Of a stretch of DNA of 64,000 nucleotides, positions 11,077-21,740 are shown piece after piece. The notes under the pieces are model-generated. The model made no database searches. It was given only the letters and a program-made list of their open reading frames with translations, and was not told the origin of the DNA. Positions within the stretch are counted from its first letter, which is position 1; the number at the start of each line of letters is the position of its first letter. The position numbers were made by a program, and so were the translations under genes. Source of the DNA: Megalopta genalis (Eukaryota > Arthropoda > Insecta > Hymenoptera > Halictidae); assembly GCF_051020955.1 (NCBI RefSeq), contig NW_027476093.1:1178001-1242000 (forward strand), given 5' to 3'.

Positions 11077-12651
11077 CACAGTGGGCTGGATCGAGAAATT
11101 CAGTGACATTCTGTTATAACTTTTGAACCATCCAAGATATTGCAATGAAATTTTCACCAAAAATATTTAAAAAATAGTTATTTTCAGCTATAGATAATAA
11201 CATTTTTTTGCATTTGTTAAACAATAATTTTTAATTAATTTTCATTGACATTTTTTGTGAAAAAAGAATTGTTTAAATATAATGTTACGAATTATTTGTA
11301 ACATACAATAGTAACGTGCCTGGGTTCTCGTAACCAGTGTGGGTGCAATAAAGTACGCGTCCCAGAAAAAGGTCTCCGTATGCATTAAATCCTGAAGCTG
11401 CAGATTTATTGAAACAATAACAACATGGTAAGATTAATTAACGTACTCTACGTTTTATCAAAAGTTCGAACTGTTGAAATTTACCAACTACATACAATGC
11501 ATACAGAGAACTTTTTCTGGGACGCGTACTTTATTGTACCCACACTGGTTACGAGGACCCACTAGTAATTCCAGGTACGTTAGTATTGTAACGTTACAAA
11601 CTTTGTTTCGTTTACTTATATTTTTCATGTTATATGGAATAATTTAAAATTTTAAATATCTGCCGATTTACAGACGAAGAAGCATTCTGTAATATCGACT
11701 GGAACACAGACAGATTATCTTCGATATCTTTAACCCCAAAGTAACGCAACGTTGATATCTTTAAAACGAAATAATTTGCGATCTGGTTCGTTCTGGTTTG
11801 TAACTTTTACAGAATTATGTAAAGGAAAGTATCCTGAAAATATACCGTTTGTCCGAAACCGTGATTCCTCGAGTGTCAAAAGATATTCCTTGTCGAATGT
11901 AGAGAATTTTCACACTTCTTGTATTTTATTAAACATTATATTTTTCTTATATAGGATACAATAATCTTAATTTAAGCTACTGTTTTCTAACGAGAAATAT
12001 TGCCTCCTAATGTTAAAAAAGAAAGCAAAGGAAAAAATTAATTAGGTTCGTCGGGACATTGCGAGGAAAAGAAGCATATTTTTTGGCGTCAAATGTAGCG
12101 TTCAAAATGTTCAACTTTAAATTGTCGTATCTGTTACAACTCATGATCATTTTTATTAATATATGAGAAATATATATATAATATAAATAATAATATATAT
12201 AATATACATATATGTAGTATCGTAATTTAGTGGATACGTTTAGGACGAGGAGGAGTGTTAGGCTTAGGAGACCTTGTATTAAAACAGAAACGTTGACGAA
12301 GGCCGGGTCAGATGACAAAAACCCTTGGCGAAGGAGAGCCGGCGGATGCGATTGTCACGTTTTTAGAAAAGGCAGGTCGAAGGAGCGTGTTTGGAGTGGA
12401 CAGAGAGTGTTCGAGAGTCGTCGAGTGAGGAGCGTTGCAAGTTGTAAAATTAAGCGAAGTAGTTGTAATCCTAGTTGTAGGTACGGTACGCGATATTTCC
12501 TGTCTTCATCACGTTTAGTCCTTTCCTAATCGATACAGATTCTATATTGTTTAAATATTGGACAATTTCTACATATATATATATATAAAATATATGAGAA
12601 AATTAGGTTTTTGTCAAAAAGTCACTAAAATATTCGATCCGGCCCACTGTG
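11077..12651. mobile_element. Candidate Transib-type non-autonomous DNA transposon
   Basis: The 1,575-bp element has ends CACAGTGGGCTGGATCGA (left) and the complement of CACAGTGGGCCGGATCGA (right); after a short gap both also share AGTGAC-N-TT-N-TG. It is flanked by an exact 5-bp direct repeat TGTCG (11072-11076 and 12652-12656). Transib transposons, relatives of RAG1, make 5-bp duplications and have ends starting CACWRTG like the RSS heptamer CACAGTG. No transposase is recognised inside; open frames at 11752-11964 and 12230-12529 match nothing I know. The element contains a nested inverted repeat at 11306-11590. The family call rests on ends and target length only. Confidence 0.6.
11306..11590. 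repeat. Foldback repeat nested in the Transib-like element
   Basis: The left arm has GTAACCAGTGTGGGTGCAAT, AAAGTACGCGTCCCAGAAAA and GTATGCAT; the right arm holds the same blocks in reverse complement (ATGCATACAGAGAAC, TTTTCTGGGACGCGTACTTT, CCACACTGGTTAC). Pairing continues outward through TAACGTGCCTGG / CCAGGTACGTTA and a TTTGTAAC block. The spacer is about 110 bp. It may be an independent MITE or the core of the larger element. Confidence 0.75.
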
Positions 12652-12656
12652 TGTCG

Positions 12657-13375
12657 TCCCTCTTTCGCTCCGTGTTTCTTTGCCTCGCGTCCCGTCCGTC
12701 CGTTAACCGCGAACGACTCGACGCGGAGGCTCGTGCCGGGCCCGAGACCGCACCAGGAAATCAAGACGAGTTATCATTACCGTCTAAAGATTACCGTAGA
12801 CCAGTGCGCGCGCTATCTCCGCCGCTGCTAATAAGAGCAACGCGGAGACGCGGATCGGGGCTAACGGGAGAGGGAAGTACGCCGGCGCGGCCGGTGGAAC
12901 GTTATAAAATCTGCGCGCGACCGCAAAAACCGCACGGCCACGCCGTTCTCTGTCTAGGTTAGGTTCAAGTGGCAAGTTCAGTGGCCTTGATACACGCTGC
13001 ACTATTTGATCCCTTATTCCTTCGATTACCAGATCGGTTGCAGGTGCGTTCACCATTTCCGTGTATATTTCTCCGTGTAATGGCTGGTTTTTCGAAAGAA
13101 GATACCTCCTCCGGTAATAGCTGTTACACACGACTCCTTGCTCGCGTTGTTGCGGGGCTGACGTGGTAGCAGCGCGATGAACAGTTATTGCGAGGATCCA
13201 GTGTCTTTGGCATTTTTACCCCCATTTAAACCGATGATATATATATATCGATGTGTAACTTGATGGGGAAAATCGAACAAAGATGCGTTCGAATTTTATT
13301 AATTTCTTCGGGTGCGTTAAGATATTAACGTGAGAAATTATGTTTACTATTTGTATTATATTGTTACGTAACCGA
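12657..13375. other. Unique DNA, GC-rich at left
   Basis: CpG-rich to about 13180 and then AT-rich. Opposite-strand open frames at 12558-12962 and 12784-13131 overlap and look compositional. No gene was recognised. Confidence 0.4.
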
Positions 13376-13720
13376 TGAAGTTATGTGTCTCGTTTCAAAT
13401 GGCCCACCCTGTGTATAATGGTCTTGAATTATGTAAATCTTTCTTTGCATCTTTGGATAATATCATGTTTTAGTATCTTCTGACAAGAAATAATCCTCCC
13501 AATATAAAAGATTACATGCATAATTATATAATTGTATTATAAAATAGTATTATATTATTAGTATAGTATAGTATATATATAGTAGTATACATAATATTAT
13601 AGTAGTCCTATAATAAAAAAAATATATAATATAACAATAATCCTCCCAATAAAAGATTACATGCATAATTGTATAATTATACTATAAAATAGTATTATAT
13701 TATTAGTATAGTATAGTATA
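13376..13720 (+). repeat. Dispersed repeat with transposon end, partly duplicated
   Basis: This begins near GTGTCTCGTTTCAAATGGCC, the inward-facing end of a CAGGGTGGGCC-type element. It continues through GATTACATGCATAATTATAT and then AT-rich repeats. The block AATAATCCTCCCAAT...GATTACATGCATAATT occurs twice here (13491 and 13636). An inverted copy lies at 5990-6160. Confidence 0.7.
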
Positions 13721-13722
13721 TA

Positions 13723-14345
13723 CAGGGTGTTCCACAATTATTTTAACAGCCGAAAATGAGGGGTAGCTGAGGTCATTTGAAGTAACTTTTTCCTTTGCGA
13801 AAATGCAATCTGCGGCTTTGTTTACGAGTTATTAACGGAAAACTCTGACCAATGAGAGGTGACGGTGCGAAGTTCGAGAGCCCGCAGCACGAGGCTTTGA
13901 CAGATGGTCGGGACGGACTCGAGCCGCGTTCGAAGTATTGAACAAATCACGAAGAGAGAACCTTCCGGATTTTTTTTTACAACGTAACAGTGATATTTTT
14001 AAGAAAAACGCTGTTCACCTTTACTTTAGAGCGTGTGAAGAATATTTACTAATTTTTCGGACCCGAAATAGTAAGTAATTAAAACGGTTTCATTTTCTAG
14101 TGTGCATGACACCTTGTGTGTAACATATGAAATTTTTAAGCAAGGTGTACAGTGAAGATTAACGAAGTACGTAAATGATATTTTACGTTAATGATATTTT
14201 ATTTAAATAATTCCGTGTCCGAACACAGTTCAACGAATGATTCGTAAAGCTAATTTAATAAATAATAATCGTGTTAAAGGACGTAAGGGATATGTTTGTT
14301 AGAGAAATATATGAAAAATATTATCAATAAGATACTCACCCATTT
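13723..14345. mobile_element. One arm of the CAGGGTGTTCC foldback family
   Basis: The end CAGGGTGTTCCACAATTATT is flanked by TA and followed by some 620 bp that match each arm of the complete foldback at 35162-37097. Matching blocks include GGTCGGGACGGACTCGAGCC, AACAGTGATATTTTTAAGAA and ATTATCAATAAGATACTCAC. Homology stops at CCATTTAGTTG. No second arm follows; a minisatellite and a partial direct repeat of the arm come next. Confidence 0.8.
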
Positions 14346-14399
14346 AGTTGTAAAATCCACTTCATGTATCCGACGGCGACGAACAGAAGGATGTCTCCG

Positions 14400-14716
14400 G
14401 GCAGGTTATGTCAAGGCAATTATGTCAAGATTATGTCAAGGTTATGTCAAAGTTATGTCAAGACTATGCCAAGGTCATGTCAAGGTTATGTCAAGGCTAT
14501 GTCAAGGTTATCTCAAGGCTATGTCAAGGCTATGTCAAGGTCATGTCAAGGTCATGTAAAGTCTATGTCAAGGCTATGTCAAGGTTATGTCAAGGTTATC
14601 TCAAGGCTATGTCAAGGCTATGTCAAGGTCATGTCAAGGTCATGTAAAGTCTATGTCAAGGCTATGTCAAGGTTATCTCAAAGTTATGTCAAGGTTGTGT
14701 CAAGGTTATGTCAAGG
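14400..14716. repeat. 11-bp minisatellite (TTATGTCAAGG)n
   Basis: About 28 units of an 11-bp repeat with variants GGTTATGTCAA, GGCTATGTCAA and GGTTATCTCAA. Variants recur in blocks, showing that groups of units were copied together (compare 14480-14560 with 14593-14673). The 11-bp unit has no stop in the forward frames, so open frames pass through as repeats of MSRLCQGYVKV; these are not genes. Related 11-bp arrays occur at 42.8, 43.9, 45.7, 46.8 and 47.9 kb. Confidence 0.95.
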
Positions 14717-14802
14717 TAAACATATGAAATTTTTAAGCAAGGTGTACCAGTGAAGATTAACAAAGTATGTAAATGATATTTTAATTAAAATAATTCCGTG
14801 TC
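14717..14802. repeat. Direct repeat of part of the foldback arm
   Basis: This segment (CATATGAAATTTTTAAGCAA to AATTCCGTGTCC) repeats bases 14126-14225 with a few differences. The minisatellite therefore lies between two copies of one sequence, as though a duplicated interval was filled or expanded. Confidence 0.8.
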
Positions 14803-14998
14803 CAAGGAAAATCGAGATAGAAAGAGAATTATAGAACAATATTCGTCGTTGGGGGATGAAGATACAGATAACAATGTCGAAAAGATCGATGAAACGTACA
14901 TCGAAAAAGTGCGAAAGATTAAACGGAATTCGGGAAAAAGATATCGTACTCGAACCGGAAATATCGTACCTTTAAAAGTTTTCCAAAACGAAATATAG
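14798..14998 (+). CDS. Possible short exon, unknown protein
   Basis: An open frame of about 65 codons ends at TAG (14996-14998). It opens at a GTG, so a eukaryotic start would have to lie upstream or the frame begins at an acceptor such as CCAAG|GAA. The product is hydrophilic with an acidic middle (GDEDTDNNVEKIDE) and a basic end containing KIKRNSGKRYRTRTG. That last part resembles, from memory, a short basic motif (RNSGK.Y...G) in repeated insect proteins of unknown function; this match is weak. An AATAAA occurs downstream near 15087. It may be a transposon gene fragment. Confidence 0.3.
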   Translation: MSKENRDRKRIIEQYSSLGDEDTDNNVEKIDETYIEKVRKIKRNSGKRYRTRTGNIVPLKVFQNEI

Positions 14999-15850
14999 CC
15001 GAGCAGTAAATTGTTTTGTATTTTATGTAGTTAAAAAATGTTTCGAATCGTATAAATTATGTTTTCGAAGTGTCGTAAAGATATATAATAAATCGAGTAT
15101 TGTTTCTTTTCAATTCGAAGCATCTTAAATTATGTCGAACGGACTCGGGCTCCTTCAAATTTGACAACGAATCTGGTTGTTAATGTTGAAAGTGGCCTAA
15201 CTCCATTCTCGGTCAGAAAACGCGTATTATTCGCTCAATAATTGCCATTATTTTAACAGGAACTATAAATTCAACTCCTTTAGATACACTCAAGCAGTAC
15301 GACTCATTAGCATCCTGCACGTATATTTTGAATTGCATCGAAACGCAAACCCTTAAAATTTGAGGGTTATGTCAATTATTATCTCAATTCAAGTATAGAT
15401 AGACTCAGGCAATTTAAGTATAAATGGAATTAGTCTTTAGGCCGCTTTCAAAATAAACGGCTTATATCTCCTCCTCCCAAATTGTTCATTTCTGGAGACA
15501 ATTCGAGCGTCAATTAGGGAGACATTACTGTAATTCCGTGTATCGCGGCCGCGAAGAATTTCCAGATAAACGGGCCGCTAGTATCCTGTACGTATATTTT
15601 GAATTGCATCGAAACACAAACCCTTAAATATCTCAATTCAAGTATATAAATGGACTTAGGCGATTTATTCAAAATAAACGGGCTCAATTAGTCTTCGTCA
15701 GTAGTGTTCACAGAACTCGACGTAATAATTATTCGGCGACTCTTACGCGTTCGATCGCGTGTAATTAAGTCGCTGCCACGTATATATGTATATATACATA
15801 TATATGCTTAAATGCGAATCAGTAGTCGGGTTCAGGTAGGATCGGATATC
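14999..15850. other. AT-rich DNA with a duplicated segment and half a TA-MITE
   Basis: A segment with CGTATATTTTGAATTGCATC, ACCCTTAAA and ATCTCAATTCAAGTATA occurs at about 15309-15430 and again at 15578-15685. Between the two lies a right-half TA-MITE (15450-15530, ending GGGAGACATTACTG). A TATATATACATATATA palindrome is near 15782-15807. No gene was recognised. Confidence 0.6.
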
Positions 15851-16392
15851 TAGACGCGTCTAGTGGACGTTAACGGGCGTCAGGTGTGTCGAGACGCATC
15901 ATCAACGCGTGCAACCCAGCTCGGGCTCCGTGGCACCGCGGGACACACGTGCACAGATCCGAGGCGTATTCACACGCACATTCGGGCCGCGTTTCGCACA
16001 CATTCCCATATGCGTTCTCACGCACGGAGCTGCCGGACCAGTATAGGACGTATGTACAACTACGGCCGCTCACGAGGCCCGGCTACGTTCCCTGTGAGCC
16101 GTGCCACAGGTTTGCCTGTGAATTAGGGGTAGCTTGCTTTGGATTATTACGTCATAACAGTACAACCACCTGGATGCAATTGCCCGTGTTGCTGATGCGA
16201 CGAAACCTATCGTCCTATTTATTGGCCGTCTGCTGGCTCCTCGCTTCGTTGACATAATTGCGCGCCTCTCTGACTTCGGTACTTTGGAAGCGATTGATTC
16301 CATTAGGTCGGCGCATGTGAAATGTTTATCGATTCTGAAGAGCAGAATTTTTTCGAGACAGGCGTCGATGCGTTCAAATGCCGTTGGGAAGA
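15851..16392. other. Unique DNA, no gene recognised
   Basis: CpG-rich sequence with opposite-strand open frames that appear compositional. Its right part (from about 16260) may belong to the 5' flank of the mariner that follows, but the element's left terminal repeat was not found. Confidence 0.4.
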
Positions 16393-17419
16393 GCGTATCG
16401 AAGCAGAGACGAAGCATATTTCGATTAAAACTTGGTAAAAATGCATCGGAAACATTTCAGTAAGTGTACGGCACTGATTGTTCGAGTAGAGCAAATGTTT
16501 TTCCGTGGCACGAACGTTTTTCGGAAGGCGGAGAGAGGGTAGAAGACGACGATCGCGAAGGAAGGCCAACTTCGGACACCCGAAATGATCGAGAAAGCGC
16601 GCGATTTTATCGCAAACGATCGCAACGTTTCGCTGAAAATGATGGAAGAGGCTTCGAGCATCGGCGGAGAAACAATCCGAACCGTTCTTCGCAAGAATTT
16701 GGGCGAAACGAAGGTCCGTGCAAAATTTGTTCCACACGCTTCGACAGACGACCAAAAATCGTCGCGCGTCGATCGTTCCAAAGAAGTCGTTGCAGCCGCC
16801 GGAAATGTTCCAAACTTCCTGAAATCAATTGCCACCGGTGACGAAACACGGTGCTTTCGGTAGGACCCAGAAACCAAGCGTCGAAGTGCGGAATGGAAGT
16901 CGAAAGATTCGCCGCGAGCCAGAAAAACACGGAAAGTTCCATCGAACGATCGAGACGATGCTCGTTACATTCTTCGATAGCGAAGGAATTATCCGCAGGG
17001 AATTCGTTCCAACCGGCCAAACAATTACCGGCGCATATTATCTCGAAGTTCCGAAGCGTTCGACGGCCAGAATCCGTCGCATTCGACCCGAATATCGCGA
17101 TCCAGAGACTCGGTGTCCGTTGCACGACGACGCTCCGAGTCGCGCCTCGCTCATTGTTCGTCGATTTCTGGCTCGAAATCGAGTCCGCGCGTCGAATCGT
17201 CCACCGTACTCGCCTGATTTGGCCCCGCGCGACTTCTCCCTATTCCCAAAATTGAAATCGAAGTCGAAAGGATGTTTTTTCAATGATATCTCGGCCATCG
17301 AAACAGCTGCAACGCGAGCGCTCGAGGAAATTCCACAAAATGAGCTGGAACACGCATTCGAATCGCCGTTGAATCGCTGTGACAAGTGCATTGAGACTGG
17401 AGAAGAATATTTTGAATAA
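16393..17419 (+). pseudogene. Mariner transposase pseudogene (DD34D)
   Basis: This is a nearly full-length mariner transposase broken by frameshifts and stops. In order: an N-terminal region with RVEDDDREGRPTSDT (HTH linker); after a frameshift, DRNVSLKMMEEASSIGGETI (second HTH); the first catalytic Asp in TGDET at 16840-16842, followed by a stop; then, after another shift, FFDSEGIIRREFVPTGQT; the second Asp in LHDDAPSR (17126-17128); the third in YSPDLAPRDF (17231-17233). The last two are separated by 34 residues, the mariner signature. The C-terminus ends EEYFE and TAA at 17417. It is inactive. Downstream, CCAGTCTCGAAACTTATTTG is probably part of the right end. Confidence 0.88.
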
Positions 17420-17504
17420 AAACATCGAGAAATATTCATGTATCTTGTTTCAATGACGTTTCCCTCGGCCAGTCTCGAAACTTATTTGTCGCTTACTCTG
17501 TGTG

Positions 17505-17618
17505 CAGTAATGTCTCTCTAATTGACGCTCAGATTGTCTCCCTGACAGACAGTATCTCCTGTTCTCAAATCGTCCAATTTTCTGCACAATCTAAGCGTCA
17601 ATTAGAGAGACACTACCG
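17505..17618. mobile_element. TA-MITE, internally deleted copy
   Basis: Both ends are present (CAGTAATGTCTCTCTAATTG and its complement ending ACACTACCG), but most of the arms are missing, leaving 114 bp. A partial second copy of the terminal motif (GTCTCCCTGACAGAC) follows the first. Confidence 0.8.
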
Positions 17619-17726
17619 TATATCTTTATGCGTCAGAATTGATTTCGTAGCTTTCGAAATAGGTCACGTCGAAAGTAGTACAATAAATCCTCTCAAATTG
17701 TCCCTCAGCTCGTACACAATAATGCA

Positions 17727-17989
17727 CAGTAATGTCTCCCTAACTGACGCTCAGATTGTCTCCCTAACTGACGCTCAGATTGTCTCCCTAACTGACGCTC
17801 GAATCGCCCACAAAAATTGACAATTTCGGAAAAGGAGACACGATTACTCGAGCCTTGCAGCTCGATCTTATAATTCTTGACAATTCGTAACTATAAAAAC
17901 GAGCCGCAAGGCTCAAACAATCGTATCTCCTCTTACAAAATTGTCCATTTTCGTGGACAATCCAAGCGTCAATTAGAGAGACATTACTG
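17727..17989. mobile_element. TA-MITE with triplicated left terminal motif
   Basis: A full hairpin copy ending ACATTACTG. Its left end repeats a 24-bp unit (GTCTCCCTAACTGACGCTCA plus GATT) three times in tandem before the arm continues. The inner arms (AGCCTTGCAGCTCG, GAGCCGCAAGGCTC) pair around TTGACAATTCGTAA. Confidence 0.85.
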
Positions 17990-18172
17990 TATTTCTAATC
18001 GCAACTGCAACTTTCAAAATTGATTAACGCTGATAATATAATCGAGTTTGCTTAGGATCATTTGTAATATCAATTATTAATTTTCTCCCCAAGGCTCGAA
18101 CAATCGCATCTCCTCTTCCCAAATTGTCCATTTTTCTGCGCAATCTCAGCATCAATTAGAAAGACATTACTG
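17990..18172. repeat. Unit of ~105-bp spacer plus right half of TA-MITE
   Basis: Bases 17990-18090 (CTAATCGCAACTGCAACTTT to ATTTTCTCCCC) are joined to a TA-MITE right half beginning AAGGCTCGAACAATCG. The same junction occurs twice in tandem at 48703-49071, so this is a replicated unit with a fixed breakpoint. Confidence 0.8.
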
Positions 18173-18344
18173 TACTTGTGTACAATAGAAACGTCTGAAA
18201 TCTGGAACATGTTTCCTTCATGTCTTTTATCAAGGTAGATATTTCAAAACGATCGTGAATCTCATAAAATGCAAAACATAGCGATTTTTTTCTTTACATG
18301 CCGAGCGTCAATTAGAGAGAGTTTACTCTACCTAATCAGAAATA

Positions 18345-18562
18345 CAGTAATGTCTCCCTAACTGACGCTCAGATTGCGCACAAAAATGGACAATTTGGGA
18401 AGCGGAGATACGATTATTCAAGCCTTGCGGTTCACTTTTATAGTCACGAATTGTCAACAACTATAAAAACGAGCTGCTTCAAGGCTCGGATAATCGTATC
18501 TCCTCTTCCCGAATTGTCCATTTTCGTGGACAATCCGAGCGTCAGTAAGGGAGACATTACTA
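18345..18562. mobile_element. TA-MITE, complete copy
   Basis: A hairpin of about 218 bp flanked by TA: left end CAGTAATGTCTCCCTAACTG, right end ending GGGAGACATTACTA, inner arms pairing around GAATTGTCAACAA. Bases 18303-18331 just before it hold a further terminal fragment (GAGCGTCAATTAGAGAGAG). Confidence 0.85.
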
Positions 18563-18564
18563 TA

Positions 18565-19699
18565 CGCGCGTCACTAAAGTTCGACGCGCGACGCAAGATA
18601 TCGCGATATCGCGCTGCTTGGTACTGAAACGGTTAAGTAAAAAGCTCGTATCGCAAACTACTGTACACACCGAGTACACCGCGAGAAACCTACAACAGAG
18701 AGCGCAGGTTAATATGTTAACGTTGGTCGATCGCAATTTCACACGAGGATCGGCGGTAAAGGCCGCGCACGGGCGACGCCGTAATTATAAACAGAAGGCA
18801 CTTCGCGCGACGATAAATCCCATTCGCTGCTCGGCTACGTGAGTCATTCTCGTTTACTTTATTCCGTTTGATTAATTCCGGCCCGTAAAAGCACCGTAAA
18901 AGCGCGACGACGTCGGCGGCTGCTGGAATCGCGGGGGCATCGGGCCGCGGCGCGTAGACGACGAGAGCCCGACCGTTCTCTCTCCCCGTTCGCCGTCGTT
19001 CCGACGTAACATTGTACGCCGTCGAACGGGATCCCGACGATTCCGAACTTCCTCTTTTCGGCGCAGCAAGAGAGGATGCGAGGTCGTAATTTTAACGGGC
19101 CCGCGCGGCGGCCGGCATTTCGATGCCCGGCTCGGACGTTCTCTCCCTGTCTTCGTCCCTTCGTTTCTTTTTTTCACGGTCACCCTAGGGTCAGTCGTCT
19201 TTCTCCAGCCCGAGCGGGCGATGATCCCGCTTTCTTTTTTTTTACGACGATAAAATTTCTTGGCCCTTGGGGAGGGACGGCGACGGGACGCGCCGCTAGA
19301 ATGAAGATATTAACTGTTCGCGGAACAAATATGTCTAATTGGTAGCTCGACGGGCTCCCGGCGTGCCGGCGTTCATAAAATCTTTATCGTCCTGGGGTAT
19401 TTAGAGTTCGACTGCCAATGGTGGATCGTAGGGGCGCGATCGTGTAACGCACGGATTTCGGGCGAGCGCGCGTGTCTTCGATCGCCTCGTGTCTTCGTTT
19501 TCTTCCACGAATACGGGCGCCGCTAATTGCACGGGGACACTCGTCGCGTTCCGTTTTATCGCGGCATTAAATCGGCGCCGTTGTAGCAAAATGTCCGGCC
19601 ATGGATCCGCCGGATTCCTCCGCGATCCGAAGCTTTCCGATTCGGGGGAGCTCGAAGCTCCGAGCGAAGAACCGCCGCCGCGCCTTGAACGCGCGCGGC
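18565..19699. other. CpG-rich unique DNA, no gene recognised
   Basis: GC-rich sequence with arginine/serine-rich open frames on both strands that show no domain. Nothing can be named with confidence. Confidence 0.4.
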
Positions 19700-19923
19700 T
19701 TAACCTTTTAGGCACGACGCGCCACTATAGTGGCTTTCGCGGATGTCATCTTTTAGAACGACACGCCACTATAGTGGCTTTCGCGGATGACATCTCTCTG
19801 GACGACGCGCCGCTATAGTGGATTGCTCTAGTAGCTCACTCGCTCATCGTTCGAACCAAATAATCGTCTTCATATGCATTGTTTCACACTTCTTTTGTCT
19901 TCGCATCGATTTACAACAGTCTA

Positions 19924-20033
19924 CAGGGTGTCCCAAAAATGTTTCGCAATCCAGAAATGGCGGGTTCCTTGGATCATTTGAAGCAACTTCTTCCTTTATA
20001 TACTTCCTTTATATACTATATAATACTATAATA

Positions 20034-20082
<49 letters not shown>

Positions 20083-20202
20083 CAATACTATAATACTATA
20101 AATATTATAAAATACTATAATATACTATATATAAGTATATATAGTATTATATAAGTTATATATAATACTATTTAATACTATAATACTATAATATAAGACT
20201 AT

Positions 20203-20270
<68 letters not shown>

Positions 20271-20900
20271 TATTATAGTATAATAATACTATAATACTAT
20301 AAATACTATAAAATACTATGATACTGTAAGTACTATAAAATACTATAATTATAAAATAAAAATAATAATAAAACTAAAATACTAATACTAATACTACTAA
20401 TACTAAAACTAAAATACTAATATTATAAATACTATAAAATACTGTTATACTATAAATATTATAATACTATAAAATACTATAATACTATAAGTACTATAAA
20501 ATACTGTCATATTATAAATACCATAAAATACTATAATACTATAAGTACTATAAAATACTGTCATATTATAAATACCATAAAATACTATAATATTATAAAT
20601 ACTTTAATGCTATGAATTAATCCGAAGGCACCGTTAACGAGTTATTAACGAAAAACAGCGACCAATAAGAATCGAGTACGGCTGACGCGAGGCGGTCCAG
20701 CCAACCAGCGCGAGATGCCCAGTTCCGCTCATTGGCTCGGTCGCCTCGCGCCAGCCGAGCTCGCCTCTCATTGGTCACTGTTTTTCGTTAATAACTCGTT
20801 AACGGTGCCTCGGAGAACATTTTTGTAAAGGAAAAAGTTGCTTCGAATGGCCCGAGGAACCCGCCACTATCGGATTGCGAGACATTTTTGGAACACCCTG
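19924..20900. mobile_element. CAGGGTGTCCC MITE nested in the TTAA element, expanded by AT repeats
   Basis: The left end CAGGGTGTCCCAAAAATG is preceded by TA and the right end ACACCCTG is followed by TA. It is the same MITE as 3590-3959, and at the same position within the host element. About 630 bp of A+T repeat (19996-20625) interrupts it, after the block CATTTGAAGCAACTTCTTCC. Confidence 0.85.
19996..20625. repeat. AT-rich array inside the nested MITE
   Basis: (TA)n runs at about 20038-20082 and 20208-20269 are separated by AATACTATAATACTATA-type repeats and by a TAAAATACTATAATA series with a longer period. Confidence 0.9.
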
Positions 20901-20995
20901 TATATACAGTATGAGACTCTGTACAGTACACATCAGACTCTGCCGCCCAGGGAAAAATAGCCTCGCGCAGAACTCAGCCGTACCTAAAAGGTTAA

Positions 20996-21603
20996 TTGAA
21001 TTAAGAGCGCGAGGTCGTTAGGAGCGCGACGGATCACGAGCCGCGGTCGAAAGCGACGGGTACAATGGCCACGATTGTTCTCGGCGTCCGAGACTTCGTT
21101 ACTATGTTTCTGTCGTTGCCATAAATCGCATCGTTTCTTGGGCTTCGAGCACGCGAGCGAGAGAGACCGCGCGGCCGCGCGAGCGAGCGCGAGACGGATG
21201 GAACGCGTGTCCGCGCATTCGAAACGATATCGCGAGCGAGAAGAGTATCAGCTGTAACTTTTATTGGTTGTAAAAGCTCGCGATATTATGCCGAGCCTAA
21301 GTAAATACGTTTAATATACTCGTCGCGTCTCTTGTTCTGCTGAGTCGGCTTCCACGTCTGTCCGTGCTTGCTCAATGTAATAGTTGCGCTTCATGTAATG
21401 GTTGGAACGGTGCCCTCTGAATTTCACGAGTTTTCTTATTAATTGTAATACATTTCAGATTTTATGATGCCTTCTTCGCACAAGTGTTGGAGATGCTGTT
21501 TATTTACGATCAAGATTACGCTTTGGGCTTCGAAGTACAGAAATAGAGGAGTTGCGATCGCATTGTCGACGCTCTTTCGAACGATGCTGTACAATGTCTC
21601 TTT
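20996..21603. other. Unique DNA, no gene recognised
   Basis: CpG-rich to about 21260, then of mixed composition. An arginine-rich 60-codon frame at 21075-21257 is probably compositional. Confidence 0.4.
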
Positions 21604-21711
21604 AATGTCTCTCTAATTGACGCTCAGATTGTACACGAAAATGGACAATTTATACATTCATGCCTTGCGGTTTGTTTTTATAGTTACGAATTGTCAAGAA
21701 TTGGAAAAACC
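21604..21711. mobile_element. TA-MITE, partial left arm
   Basis: This contains AATGTCTCTCTAATTGACGC, the ATGGACAATT block and the inner TGCCTTGCGG segment; the right arm is missing after TTGTCAAGAATTGG. Confidence 0.75.
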
Positions 21712-21740
21712 AGCCGCGAGAGAAAGAAACCAAGGCGGTA

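Larger units (their letters stand above)
19704..20991 (+). mobile_element. TTAA-target element, second family, complete composite copy
   Basis: Flanked by TTAA at 19700-19703 and 20992-20995. The ends are CCTTTTAGGCACGAC and the complement of CCTTTTAGGTACGGC. Three subterminal copies of a motif with core CCACTATAGTGG lie inside the left end (the third is CCGCTATAGTGG). Most of the interior is a CAGGG-type MITE (19924-20900) that has itself been swollen by A+T repeats. No coding sequence is seen. TTAA target and clustered subterminal motifs fit a piggyBac-type element. Confidence 0.8.

Noticed and set aside
14296..14753. 129-codon repeat protein MSRLCQGYVKV as a structured repeat protein
   Set aside because: The 11-bp minisatellite gives an 11-residue period in every register; no start context or unique domain is present.
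17500..18562. Regularly spaced repeats as a CRISPR-like array
   Set aside because: The repeats are transposon terminal motifs of a hairpin MITE in eukaryotic DNA; there are no uniform spacers and no cas genes.
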